Positions 17,307 to 25,967 of a DNA stretch of 64,000 nt are shown piece by piece. The DNA is from Aliiglaciecola sp041538045 (GTDB taxonomy: Bacteria; Pseudomonadota; Gammaproteobacteria; Enterobacterales; Alteromonadaceae). Location of the stretch: assembly GCF_041538045.1 (NCBI RefSeq), contig NZ_JBGOSE010000004.1:248001-312000 (forward strand). Direction: 5' to 3'. Both the position numbers and the translations under genes were made by a program. Every line of letters starts with the position of its first letter. Position 1 is the stretch's first letter. The notes beneath the pieces are model-generated. The model ran no database searches. It was not told the DNA's origin and saw only the letters and a program-made list of their open reading frames with translations.

Positions 17307-18956
17307 TTAAGCGGTTTTAAAGAAACCGACTTCTTTATTGAGTTTTTCTGCCAGCCTATCCAAGACAATGGTTGCAGCGTCGTTTTGCTCTAATGAGGAC
17401 ACTGTTTTTTTGTTAATTTCATCAATTTGTGCCATGACCCCGTTTATTGTGCCTATTACATCCACCTGATCTGAAGCGGTGTCAGCAACAATGGTCGCGT
17501 TACTAAATGAATTGTTGGCGTTCTCTTCAATTTCCTGCAATAAATTCATTGCATTGTGCGTCTTTGACTGGCCATCTTCGACTTTCGGTAAGGTATTTTG
17601 CATCACCGATACTGCAGTGGAGGTTTCTCTTTGAACTTCTTCAATGGTTGATTGTATTTCACTAGTGGCTTCGCCGGTTCGTAACGCTAATTGTCTTACT
17701 TCGTCGGCAACCACAGCAAATCCTCGGCCTGATTCACCTGCGCGAGCGGCTTCTATTGCTGCATTTAGAGCAAGCAAGTTAGTTTGGTCAGAAATGCCAT
17801 TAATCACATTGGTAATTCCACCGATTTGGTTAGTTAGCGCCTCTAACTTACTAATTTGATCTACCGCTTGAGAAACTGTGGTCGCCACATTTTGCATGGC
17901 CTCTACGCTCAATGACATGGAGTCTATCCCATTGTTAGCGCGCTCCACCATCTTCTTGGCATTCACTTTGTTATTGGACGCAGTTTCAGAAACTACCAAG
18001 ATATTTTCTTTAATGTCGCGTAATTGGGTGCGAGTGCTAACGGTTAACTGATCTTGTTCTTGAGCAAGCAATACGATTTCCTTTGAGCCTTTTGTGACGA
18101 CTGTTGACTGTTCTTTTAAGTCATGTGAAGCCCCGGCTATCTCAAGTACTATCTTGCGTAGACGTTCTTGCATCTTCGCCATTGTTGCCAACATACTAAA
18201 CTCATGTTTAGTGTTGAATGATTGCACTAAATTGCCTTGGGCTATTTCCTCAAGAGACACTGCAGCAATGGCAGGCTCAGTGCCAAGTGAGGCTTTAACA
18301 CTATTGGCGATGATATAGGCAACTAGAATAGCCAGTCCTAATGCACTTAAGGTAAGAACTAACATTGTGGTTTTAAAAGAGGAGGCATTTTTTAAAACTT
18401 CTTGAGTCGCGGATATGTTTTTTGCTTCTTGTAAATCAATAAACTCGTTGATACTTGCCAGCCACTGAACAAAAAGTTGGCTACCGCCATTCTTCAGTAA
18501 CGTTAAACCATCAGCGTTTGTTTGCGCTGTTTTAGTATTTATAACACTTTGAATTACTCTTTCAGTTTGCTCCTGCAGAGTATCAATTTGTTGCAATATT
18601 GCATTTTCTTTGCCACTAAAAACCGTTCCAGAGGCTCGCATTGTTTGCATTTTTTGGTCGGATGAACGATAAAATTCAGCTAGCTTTTCAATATCATCTA
18701 TTAGGCCTTTGACCAAATCAGTATTGTCAGCTGTGGCCAGATCGCGAATCGCGATGGCACGGTCATGGACGCTACCGCGATAGTTAATTGCATACCTTTG
18801 TTTAGCCACATTGACGTTGGTCATGGTGGTGAGGGTGCTACCGATCATATTCACTCGATATATACCAACCATTGTGAGTATTACCATCAGTAAAATAACA
18901 ACGCTAAAGCCAATAAGTAGACGGTTATTGATACTAAATTTATTAAATATATCCAT
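17307..18956 (-). CDS. Methyl-accepting chemotaxis protein
   Basis: This 549-residue transmembrane chemoreceptor signals to CheA/CheW. TM1 lies at about 12-32, then a ~160-residue periplasmic helical domain of the 4HB type, then TM2 at about 194-218, a HAMP-like linker, and a signalling domain. The hairpin-tip signature (GISDQTNLLALNAAIEAARAG, then GRGFAVVADEVRQLALR) lies at about 385-425. The C-terminus (GFFKTA) has no CheR/CheB-recruiting xWxxF pentapeptide. GGAAAG precedes ATG. nrtS lies 57 bp upstream on the same strand, suggesting co-transcription and perhaps a link to nitrate or nitrite. The ligand is not determinable from sequence. Confidence 0.95.
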   Translation of the reverse strand: MDIFNKFSINNRLLIGFSVVILLMVILTMVGIYRVNMIGSTLTTMTNVNVAKQRYAINYRGSVHDRAIAIRDLATADNTDLVKGLIDDIEKLAEFYRSSDQKMQTMRASGTVFSGKENAILQQIDTLQEQTERVIQSVINTKTAQTNADGLTLLKNGGSQLFVQWLASINEFIDLQEAKNISATQEVLKNASSFKTTMLVLTLSALGLAILVAYIIANSVKASLGTEPAIAAVSLEEIAQGNLVQSFNTKHEFSMLATMAKMQERLRKIVLEIAGASHDLKEQSTVVTKGSKEIVLLAQEQDQLTVSTRTQLRDIKENILVVSETASNNKVNAKKMVERANNGIDSMSLSVEAMQNVATTVSQAVDQISKLEALTNQIGGITNVINGISDQTNLLALNAAIEAARAGESGRGFAVVADEVRQLALRTGEATSEIQSTIEEVQRETSTAVSVMQNTLPKVEDGQSKTHNAMNLLQEIEENANNSFSNATIVADTASDQVDVIGTINGVMAQIDEINKKTVSSLEQNDAATIVLDRLAEKLNKEVGFFKTA

Positions 18957-19013
18957 TATCTTTCCAGTTTTAAAAGGGCGATTTGAATTATCCAGAAGTT
19001 TAAATTTTGATGT

Positions 19014-19208
19014 TTATTTTGCATCTTTTCGCGCCATATTGCTTGAGTACATTGAAACACAAAAAGGCACAATATAGGTAAGAATTACCTTAAACCAAAC
19101 GACTTCTGCTTCTCCAAAAAATGCCTCTCCTTGGTTTATTAGCGTAAGTATTGTTCCAACCACGATACTAATTAGAATTGCTGTCTTAAATTGCTTTGCG
19201 GTAGACAT
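19014..19208 (-). CDS. nrtS: NrtS-like nitrate/nitrite transporter
   Basis: This 64-residue protein resembles the small two-helix NrtS family. The first helix carries the characteristic AILISIVVGTILTLINQGE block, and the second runs WFKVILTYIVPFCVSMYSS. NrtS proteins act, probably as oligomers, in nitrate/nitrite import through the inner membrane. AAGG lies upstream of ATG. The chemoreceptor gene starts 57 bp downstream in the same direction. No nitrate reductase is in the window. Identification is from motif memory, but the VGTILxLINQG core is distinctive. Confidence 0.8.
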   Translation of the reverse strand: MSTAKQFKTAILISIVVGTILTLINQGEAFFGEAEVVWFKVILTYIVPFCVSMYSSNMARKDAK

Positions 19209-19667
19209 CGTTATGACCTTAAAAACCCAGTAAAAAATTTATTTTTAATTCGAATAGTGAATGTTTTACAAACCATAACCTCGGTCTTCAAGAAAGCGAA
19301 TTAAAAGCTTGAAAGCGGTAATTTTCAGAACAACTTTTTTAACCTATTTTGTTCTTATGTAAATCAGATATAAGTTTGTGTTTTGTTAGAAGTCTTACCC
19401 GATTAGTTAGGAACATTGTAATCGAAGAAAACTTTCAGCGGGTTAGCTTTCAATCACCATTTTTAAATTCTAAGCTCAAAAATTTTCCCTTGAAAAAGAT
19501 TCATTGTAGTTTAAATCAAGGGTTAATCTATTAGACTAAAGCAGGGTATGCATACTCAGACGAGCTTTACTCATGCGATTAGAGGAGATGATATTTAGGT
19601 TGAACCTATCTTCATGGTATGGGTCACAGACATACTTGCTTAAATTCTCTTTTTTGGAAATCGTTTT
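19209..19667. other. ~460-bp gene-free stretch
   Basis: No convincing gene or structured RNA is seen; a 61-codon frame at 19349-19534 looks random. It separates the divergent nrtS and lipoprotein genes and must contain both promoters. Confidence 0.5.
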
Positions 19668-20156
19668 ATGTCCTACCGCTATCATGTTCTGATTGTATTC
19701 TTAATAATTGGTTTGTCAGCGTGTGCTGGCAGACATAAGGGGGAACAGAAAGAGCAAGAACACTTTTTTACTGAAATACATTCCGATGGTTCGAAACGCT
19801 TTATTGTCGCAATAGTGTATCAGCAAGATAAGCAAAGCGGCAGCCGCGGCGAAGGAAAGCGTGAAGGCAAAAAAGGCGGAGGTGGTGGACGATCACGACA
19901 AGGTCAATCAGGACGCGGACGGCCGGACGCTGATCAAGATTCTTCGCAAGTGAGTTCAGTTCAGCGTAATGAAGGTGGTTCGGATGAAGAAAAACGTCAA
20001 GAGATAATGGATTTGTTAGAACTGAAACTGACCGAGACCGGTTATTGTCGACATGGTTATATTGAATTAGATTATTCGCAAATGCGCAATAAAACTGAAT
20101 TAGTCGGTGAGTGCCAAGAAAGTGCTTCTGAAGAAGATAAACAGCGTTGGGATTAG
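19668..20156 (+). CDS. Putative lipoprotein with Gly/Arg-rich basic linker
   Basis: This 162-residue protein has a lipoprotein signal (lipobox LSA-C19). A short beta-like segment (FFTEIHSDGSKRFIVAIVY) is followed by a low-complexity basic stretch at about 55-93 rich in Gly, Arg and Lys (GSRGEGKREGKKGGGGGR, then RQGQSGRGRPD). A C-terminal acidic and helical domain (EEKRQEIMDLLELKL, then TGYCRHGYIELDY) contains two cysteines. The linker resembles an RGG-type disordered segment, unusual for an envelope lipoprotein. No known family is recognised. GGA lies before ATG. The next small exported gene follows 120 bp later on the same strand. Confidence 0.65.
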   Translation: MSYRYHVLIVFLIIGLSACAGRHKGEQKEQEHFFTEIHSDGSKRFIVAIVYQQDKQSGSRGEGKREGKKGGGGGRSRQGQSGRGRPDADQDSSQVSSVQRNEGGSDEEKRQEIMDLLELKLTETGYCRHGYIELDYSQMRNKTELVGECQESASEEDKQRWD

Positions 20157-20275
20157 TCATTTCAGTTAAATAACTGGGTATCGCGATTTTTTCAATGCCC
20201 TGCATGATAAGTTGCTATTCTTAATTCTACAAAAGATGATTTTGAATCTGCAATTAACCATGTCTTGGAGGCATT

Positions 20276-20653
20276 ATGAAGTATTTCTTAGTAACCCTAG
20301 TTTTAATCTTTAGTAGTGCTGCTAATGCAGAAGATTACAGTATTGATAGTGACAGCATTTTAGTTACCGTGATCCTAAAACACCAGCAAGACAAAAGTTT
20401 GTCAGAACTACAAGCTATCCAAGACAAAAACGAATTTTGGCAATCGTTTCCTCCCGAGAGTATGAAAATTGAGTCTTGGTATGTGGCAATGGGGTTAGGA
20501 CAGGTGATTACTTTGCGTGTTTCTCCTAAAGATCTGCGAACTTTAAATTTGGCGGTAGAAAAATCTGCTTGGGGATCTTTTACAACTGAGTTTTACCCCA
20601 CTTACGAGTTTCAGGAAATTGCCAAAAAGATTAAAGCTAGCAAAGCTAAATAG
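20276..20653 (+). CDS. Small exported protein with ferredoxin-like (dimeric alpha-beta barrel-like) pattern
   Basis: This 125-residue protein has a clear signal peptide (to ANA at 19) and a strong ribosome-binding site (TTGGAGG). The mature part alternates strands and helices (ILVTVILKHQQDKSLSELQAIQ, then ESWYVAMGLGQVITLRVSP, then helix, then WGSFTTEFYPTYEF), the pattern of a muconolactone-isomerase-like or Dabb-like fold. A reaction cannot be assigned. It may form a unit with the upstream lipoprotein. Confidence 0.7.
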   Translation: MKYFLVTLVLIFSSAANAEDYSIDSDSILVTVILKHQQDKSLSELQAIQDKNEFWQSFPPESMKIESWYVAMGLGQVITLRVSPKDLRTLNLAVEKSAWGSFTTEFYPTYEFQEIAKKIKASKAK

Positions 20654-20714
20654 GTTAGGCACTTGGATGTGAGCTGGGTAGCAAAGTGGGTTTTAAATCG
20701 ATAAAGCAGATAAA

Positions 20715-22766
20715 TTAAGAAAATTTATCTAGCATGGAATATAGCTTCCCTTGTTCTATAGGTTTAGAGATATATTCGTTCATTCCACAGGCGAGGCACT
20801 TTTCACGTTCGTCAGACATGGCATTAGCCGTTAAAGCGATGATAGGAATTGAGTTAACAGGAGCTGGTAGTTGTCGAATATGCTGGCTGGTTTCATAGCC
20901 ATCCATATTGGGCATCTGGCAATCCATTAAAATTAATGAATAATCGTGACCGAATTTTATTCCGTGCTTGAGTATGGCAAGGGCTTCAATTCCATCTTTC
21001 ACAATATCGAATTTAATCTTTTGTTGTTTTAGCATTTCACTAATTACGACTTGATTAATTTCGTTATCTTCGACAATTAAAACCCGCAAATGTTCAAGGC
21101 TAATCTTCGTCGGTTTAACTTCAGCAGCATCTATGGCTTGTTCTGCATTTTCAACAATTCCAACATTAATGCTAGCGGTAAATTTGCTTCCTATATGCGG
21201 TGCACTTTCAACACTCACATCACCTCCCATTAACTGACATAACTTCCGAGTAATAGAAAGTCCTAAACCAGTACCCCCAAATTTTCGAGTGGTTGAAGCA
21301 TCTGCTTGATTGAACGGAGAAAACAGGTTCTGCAATTGAACTTTATTAATACCTACTCCTGAATCTTCTACTGTAATAGAGAGCTGAGCTTGGTTATTAC
21401 TTTGCATTGAGAGTTGGCTAGATATGGTTACATTGCCTTGAGAGGTAAACTTTATGGCATTCGAAAGTAGGTTGGAACAGATTTGGCGCAATCGCGTTGG
21501 ATCAGAAATCACAAAGACATTATCCGTTGATTGGAAGTTTTTAACCAGCTTGATGGGTTTATCTTGAACCTTTGGATTGAAGATATCGACACAATTATTA
21601 AGCAATTGATTGAGGTCTATAGTCACTTTTTCTAAAGATAGTTTATCTGAATCTATTTTAGTGAAATCTAAAATGTCACTGATGATCCCAAGCAATGAAG
21701 TTGCACTATCTTTGGCCAAGCCAATAAATCGCATTTGCTCTTGGTTTAGGGGGCTACTTTCGAGTATTTGAAGCATTCCCAGTACACCGTTAATAGGTGT
21801 GCGAATTTCGTGACTCATATTAGCTAGAAATAAACTACGTGCTTCTAGTGCGAGGGAAAGTTCTTTATGCCTACTTTCCAATTGAATTCTATTTTTTACT
21901 TGCACAGTGATGTCTTGAAAAGCACCCACTATTCTTACGCACTCCCCATGATATAGCTCAGCCTTACCTTTGACTGTTACCCATTTGGCATTGCCTTTAA
22001 AAGTAACAATTTCAAATTCTCCTGAAAAATGCCCTCCATTTTCAATCACATTTGTGATCAGTGATGTAATCCTCTGTTTATTTTCACCAGACTTGTAGAA
22101 ATCTAACCCAGACTCTAGGGTCGGTTCGTACCTTTGTTCTACTTCATGGATTCTTTTTGTGACTTCAGACCAATAAAGCTTATTTTCGACTAAATCAAAC
22201 TCCCATGCTCCAACATCTGCTACTTGGCCCATTTGCTCTAAAATGTTTTGTTGGCGAGCCATGGCTACTTGCTGCACTTGCAGTAATTTTATTTTTTCAA
22301 AACGAGCAATTTCATTGCCTACCCAATGGGACAGCAATTCGATAAAGTCATGTTCGTTTTGGCTAAACGGCTTTGAACGGGGAGCGCTTGCGGAGAAATT
22401 AATTGTACCAAAACGTCTGCCTTCAACGATTAAAGGTGCCCCAATATAACTTTCTAGGCCGAAGTTTTGGTAACATGGATGTTGGGCAATGCGACTTTTT
22501 CCGGCATGGTAAAATGATAGAGCTTGATCGGTTTCTAAGGTGTGTAAACAGTAGGTTTCTGCTACATCGAAAGTGGTGCCAGGCATTAATGAGTCATCTG
22601 GGGAAATAGCATATTTAACAGTGTAGATATCGTTGTCTATTTCACTAATGATACCTAATTCTAATTGGAAATAATCAGCACCAAATCTCAATAAAGAAAT
22701 CATTTTTTCAGAATCTGATAATGTGTTATCAGAGGTGATTTGATACAGCTTAGTTAGATTATACAC
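20715..22766 (-). CDS. Hybrid sensor histidine kinase (GAF-PAS-HisKA-HATPase-REC)
   Basis: This 683-residue protein has no transmembrane segment and so is probably cytoplasmic. Order: GAF domain at about 25-160 (AETYCLHTLE, ESYIGAPLIVEG), PAS/PAC at about 185-295, and HisKA with the phosphorylated His near 317 (ANMSHEIRTPINGVLG). The HATPase has an N-box (NLLSNAIKFT), DSGVGI and GGTGLGLSI near 500. A C-terminal receiver starts at about 557, with VLIVEDNEIN, the phospho-acceptor Asp near 614 (LMDCQMPNMDG) and a conserved K (ISKPI). The layout fits an orphan phosphorelay starter needing an HPt and a response regulator elsewhere. The start is GTG, with AAGAAGGG some 12 bases upstream. The ligand is unknown. 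Confidence 0.95.
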   Translation of the reverse strand: MYNLTKLYQITSDNTLSDSEKMISLLRFGADYFQLELGIISEIDNDIYTVKYAISPDDSLMPGTTFDVAETYCLHTLETDQALSFYHAGKSRIAQHPCYQNFGLESYIGAPLIVEGRRFGTINFSASAPRSKPFSQNEHDFIELLSHWVGNEIARFEKIKLLQVQQVAMARQQNILEQMGQVADVGAWEFDLVENKLYWSEVTKRIHEVEQRYEPTLESGLDFYKSGENKQRITSLITNVIENGGHFSGEFEIVTFKGNAKWVTVKGKAELYHGECVRIVGAFQDITVQVKNRIQLESRHKELSLALEARSLFLANMSHEIRTPINGVLGMLQILESSPLNQEQMRFIGLAKDSATSLLGIISDILDFTKIDSDKLSLEKVTIDLNQLLNNCVDIFNPKVQDKPIKLVKNFQSTDNVFVISDPTRLRQICSNLLSNAIKFTSQGNVTISSQLSMQSNNQAQLSITVEDSGVGINKVQLQNLFSPFNQADASTTRKFGGTGLGLSITRKLCQLMGGDVSVESAPHIGSKFTASINVGIVENAEQAIDAAEVKPTKISLEHLRVLIVEDNEINQVVISEMLKQQKIKFDIVKDGIEALAILKHGIKFGHDYSLILMDCQMPNMDGYETSQHIRQLPAPVNSIPIIALTANAMSDEREKCLACGMNEYISKPIEQGKLYSMLDKFS

Positions 22767-23068
22767 CGCAACTTTTACCCTTCTTAATTTAAACCAGAAC
22801 TAGGTTCAAATTGAGTGTTTTACTTTGTGAATCAGGGCTCTTTATTTACCCGAGAGGCCACACATTACCCTTTTAGGAAATGAATTTACAATTTAATTTG
22901 GTTTTTACGGATTTTACCCAACTTAGGATCAGCCTTATTCCATTTAATCCCAAAATCTGCGAGGTTAGTTCCCATGAAATCACCCGCAGGTTTGAGACAT
23001 CTTAGATAATATCATTGACTCTGCCCCCGCAGATTTTTTGGGTGTGTAATTTCGCTGGTAGTTTAGAT
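22767..23068. other. ~300-bp gene-free stretch
   Basis: No gene is seen. It holds an isolated element end, TCTGCCCCCGCAG, at 23020-23032 and upstream sequence of the histidine-kinase gene. Confidence 0.5.
23020..23032 (+). repeat. Isolated right end of CTGCGGGGTCAGA-type element
   Basis: TCTGCCCCCGCAG is one base different from the right terminus of copy D (9522-9534). Confidence 0.55.
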
Positions 23069-23530
23069 CTAGGTAGACGAGAGGGTAATACGTTTTTCAA
23101 CTATGATTGGCATATCTCGACGTACAGCAGAGATGCGTACGCGTACTTTTTTGGTGTCACCGGAAAGAGATTGGTATTTAACCGATTGGTTGCCTTGGAT
23201 CCGAGTCAGATACATAGTGCTATTTCCTAATAATTTTACCCCTTTGCTACTCACCACTTCTGCTTTTACATTATGATAATCAGGGTGAATGTAATAGCTA
23301 ATAGTAAAAGCACCTTCTTTGGCTGAGGCGTTTTCATCAGTGGACAAGGTTACCTTCAAAGGAGCGCCCTCTGCTGGTTTAAAATGCTGGAGCATCACTG
23401 GATGTAATTCAGGTAATAATGGCGGAAACAAAGGAATTTTACTTGTCCCGTAGTCATGATACTGACAGCTAAAGCTGTATGCTGAGAACAATACGCAACA
23501 ATACCCAAGAAAAAGAGTTAATTTTTTCAT
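23069..23530 (-). CDS. Exported protein, unknown function
   Basis: This 153-residue protein has a signal peptide (MKKLTLFLGYCCVLFSAYSFS) and a mature part rich in beta strands: LKVTLSTDENASAKEGAFTI, YYIHPDYHNVKAEVVSSKG, MYLTRIQGNQSVKYQSLSG, VRVRISAVRRD. This layout suggests an immunoglobulin-like sandwich. The start of the mature region is rich in His, Cys and Pro (SCQYHDYG, PPLLPELHP). It reads away from the zinc island; its start is about 300 bp from the first Zur-like box, so regulation by Zur is possible but unproven. No family is recognised. Confidence 0.65.
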   Translation of the reverse strand: MKKLTLFLGYCCVLFSAYSFSCQYHDYGTSKIPLFPPLLPELHPVMLQHFKPAEGAPLKVTLSTDENASAKEGAFTISYYIHPDYHNVKAEVVSSKGVKLLGNSTMYLTRIQGNQSVKYQSLSGDTKKVRVRISAVRRDMPIIVEKRITLSST

Positions 23531-23889
23531 TTTAATGCCTAATTTGTCAGTTGAATGTGAGATTCGTTAAAACGTATAACTGGTTTTCATGTCGACTTCA
23601 GCATGGAAAAAAAGGAGTAAGTCAGCGTTTTTTAAAGGAGTTTTTGGCACAAAAATATACTTGATTGCCAAAATGAACGTCTATCAAACTAGCAAAATAA
23701 TCCTGTCACGGTCAAGTTTTATCGATGAGAAAGCGAACAGCAGCGTTCAAAGTGCCAATTGGTCGCAATAGATAAACTAACGACCGCAAATTATAAACTA
23801 ACCATTATCTATTCTTTCTTAGACCGCTGTTATTATGATATAACATTCTTAGACTTCGAGTTGAAAATTTGTACTAACTAAATTTAAGA
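23531..23889. other. ~360-bp control region with Zur-like box
   Basis: This region lies between the divergent exported-protein gene and the DUF3299 pair. A 60-codon frame at 23589-23771 has no coding character. The only recognised signal is the palindrome at 23828-23845. Confidence 0.5.
23828..23845. promoter_or_regulatory. Candidate Zur box upstream of DUF3299 pair
   Basis: TGTTATTATGATATAACA is an 18-bp palindrome with perfect 6-bp arms. Its right half TATAACA is shared with the four boxes at 27130, 27158, 30921 and 30949, and with the gammaproteobacterial Zur consensus. It lies about 45-60 bp before the gene start. Confidence 0.75.
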
Positions 23890-24486
23890 GTGGGAATAAA
23901 GTTGAACAGAAAAAATACTTTGAGTCGTCATTATAGCTGTGGATTCATTTTACTACTTTTGCTTGCCTTTACATCAACCCAAGCGGCGAGTACCCCAAGT
24001 TACGATGAAATCGAATGGATTGAATTAATGCCCAAGAGTGATCTTGATGCTCTTCTCGATCCTCCTGACTTTCTCGTCGAAATCAAAGACGGTAGTGACC
24101 TCGACTCTGTAGAAGCGTTGTCGGGTATGGAGCAGAAGAGTGGAAATGCCGAGCGATTTCAGCAAGCATTGACTTCAACTCGAGTTATCCAAAGCTTCGA
24201 TAAAAAACAGATAAGAATTCCTGGTTTTATTGTTCCTCTTAGTTCCGATGAACAGCATCGTGTAGTGGAGTTTTTCATCGTTCCATATTTTGGCGCTTGT
24301 TTGCACATGCCTCCACCGCCACCTAATCAAATTATTTACGGTACCTTTAAAGAAGGAATAAAAGTTTCTCAACTTGATGCGGCTTTTTGGTTTGAAGGGA
24401 CAATTAATATTGAAACTAATAGCAATGATACCGGAACATCGGCTTATGCCATGGCGTTGGATAATATTGAAGAGTATGAATATTAA
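23890..24486 (+). CDS. DUF3299-family exported protein, copy 1
   Basis: This is an exported protein of up to 198 residues (signal sequence LLLLLAFTSTQAA). The family core is at about 112-151: PGFIVPL, then VPYFGACLHMPPPPPNQIIY. DUF3299 proteins are associated with Zur-regulated loci in other gammaproteobacteria (recalled for the Pseudomonas PA4063-PA4066 operon), where they accompany a MacB-like ABC system; none is present here. The Cys-His and proline-rich motif could bind metal, which is an inference. The start is uncertain between GTG (23890) and TTG (23902); the latter is better placed behind GGGA. A Zur-like box lies just upstream, and a paralogue follows 68 bp later. Confidence 0.88.
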   Translation: MGIKLNRKNTLSRHYSCGFILLLLLAFTSTQAASTPSYDEIEWIELMPKSDLDALLDPPDFLVEIKDGSDLDSVEALSGMEQKSGNAERFQQALTSTRVIQSFDKKQIRIPGFIVPLSSDEQHRVVEFFIVPYFGACLHMPPPPPNQIIYGTFKEGIKVSQLDAAFWFEGTINIETNSNDTGTSAYAMALDNIEEYEY

Positions 24487-24554
24487 TTTAGTCGCAAAAA
24501 TGCGCTTATTTTTCCCTAGTTGCTGTTAATGATTCAGCCAATGAAAAGACAGTT

Positions 24555-25235
24555 TTGATAGCGTCAATATCTGCAAAGTTTAAATTGTTGCTCATCCTAT
24601 CGGTCTGCGTAGGTTTAGGACTTGTTGTTGGGCGGCTGGGCACAGACATATGGTCGTCCACTAAAGATGCTCTTTTTTCTGGATCCCAGGAGTATTTTAG
24701 CTCTAACGAATTATTACTAGAAAAGTATCAAGAAGCCAAAGTGACAGCATTGGATTGGCAGTCGCTTTTGCCATCAAATGAATTAGATGTGATTACCAAA
24801 TATCAGGGTATTAAATCACAAGATAGTGCTGATATGAGTTCACAAATCTTGCGATCAATTGAGGCCGCTACTGACCCAGAATACAAAGCGGCTTTGCAAT
24901 CAACAAACGTTGTTGGAGCCTATCAAGATCAAATAGTTGCCATCTCAGGATTTATTGTTCCTATTGATTATTACCCAGATAAAACGGTCAAGAATATGTT
25001 TTTAGTACCCTATTTTGGTGCCTGTTTGCATTTCCCTCCACCGCCGCCAAATCAAATCATATTTGCAACTTTAGAGGCTGGCTTTAAAAGCTTGGAGCTA
25101 AACCAAGCTTATACGTTAACTGGAGAGATTAAATTGGGATTGTTTGAAGATCCCATGGGAACGTCTGCATACCGACTAGATGTAATTTCCATTGCCGCGT
25201 TTAACGGCCAACCTGATGACGTGCGACGCCACTAA
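24555..25235 (+). CDS. DUF3299-family membrane-anchored protein, copy 2
   Basis: This 226-residue paralogue of the preceding gene has an N-terminal helix (LLLILSVCVGLGLVVG, about 11-26) that may remain as an anchor. A longer linker follows, then the same core: SGFIVPI at 131-137 and VPYFGACLHFPPPPPNQIIF at 151-170. Two DUF3299 proteins in tandem suggest a heteromeric pair, one soluble and one anchored. TTG is the apparent start, with a weak ribosome-binding site; translation may depend on the upstream gene. It ends five bases from the convergent DUF1826 gene. Confidence 0.88.
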   Translation: MIASISAKFKLLLILSVCVGLGLVVGRLGTDIWSSTKDALFSGSQEYFSSNELLLEKYQEAKVTALDWQSLLPSNELDVITKYQGIKSQDSADMSSQILRSIEAATDPEYKAALQSTNVVGAYQDQIVAISGFIVPIDYYPDKTVKNMFLVPYFGACLHFPPPPPNQIIFATLEAGFKSLELNQAYTLTGEIKLGLFEDPMGTSAYRLDVISIAAFNGQPDDVRRH

Positions 25236-25240
25236 GGTGT

Positions 25241-25915
25241 TTAATTTAGAAAGTCTAGGGTCAGTAACAAACGATTTTGCTTGGCTTTGTAAGCTGGGGA
25301 GCGGTGTACGACACCCGCTAAATCATTGCCCATCCATGTTTCTCCTTTAAGTAGAGCCACATCACCGGTACCCATACTTTTGATGTCAGTTCGCTGGGCA
25401 TATAATCCTGAAACGCCATCTTCTAAGCCTTTACTGCCATGGCCCAGTTTATTTCGGTTTACTTTGTCATGCTCAAGCCACTGGGTCCCTTTTCCTGCAA
25501 AGGTAGTGACTAGGCGACAAGGAACCTGATCTACATGAAAACGGGGGCACATGGGGGCATCGAGTATGCGTAACCGAAAACCTACTTCGTCCAGTTCAAA
25601 TAGGGTGCAAAATATATCTACCAATTCCGCCGTATAATCAATAAAAGCATCCCCTACGCTTTGCAGAGTCAGCGCTTCACGAATATCCTCGTTAATTGTT
25701 TTAGCGTGGATAAAGGCCGATTTGTTTAATGACGACGTGGTTTGCAGCAGGTTTTCAACATCAGTTATTACTGCTGTGGATAGTTGACGTTGCCAGATAG
25801 CAATATTGACATCTTGTTCGTAAATCTGAGTCAATACGTTGATATCATCTGAACATACTGAGTGGCGAATCAGATCATCACTCATATCCTTGTTTAATGC
25901 TGTAGCTGCTTGCAT
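25241..25915 (-). CDS. DUF1826-family protein of the zinc regulon
   Basis: This 224-residue protein has no signal peptide and matches DUF1826 by its core CPRFHVDQVPCRLVTTFAG (C123, H127, D129, C133), GTQWL and the closing GVVHRSPAY. The HxD...H arrangement within a jelly-roll-like pattern recalls Fe(II)/2-oxoglutarate enzymes, but this is only an analogy. DUF1826 genes are known to travel with COG0523 GTPases under Zur control. It is the last gene of zrgA-merC-DUF1826, 52 bp after merC, with GAGG before ATG. Cytoplasmic zinc handling or a zinc-independent backup role is possible. Confidence 0.82.
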   Translation of the reverse strand: MQAATALNKDMSDDLIRHSVCSDDINVLTQIYEQDVNIAIWQRQLSTAVITDVENLLQTTSSLNKSAFIHAKTINEDIREALTLQSVGDAFIDYTAELVDIFCTLFELDEVGFRLRILDAPMCPRFHVDQVPCRLVTTFAGKGTQWLEHDKVNRNKLGHGSKGLEDGVSGLYAQRTDIKSMGTGDVALLKGETWMGNDLAGVVHRSPAYKAKQNRLLLTLDFLN

Positions 25916-25967
25916 GGAAACCTCATTTAATCTGATTTAGAAGCACTATTTGTAGGGGCCAATTCGT

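Noticed and set aside
19349..19534. 61-codon frame in the gap before the Gly/Arg-rich lipoprotein
   Set aside because: No ribosome-binding site or coding pattern.
23589..23771. 60-codon frame upstream of the DUF3299 pair
   Set aside because: Basic, low-complexity reading with no start signal; it lies in the Zur control region.
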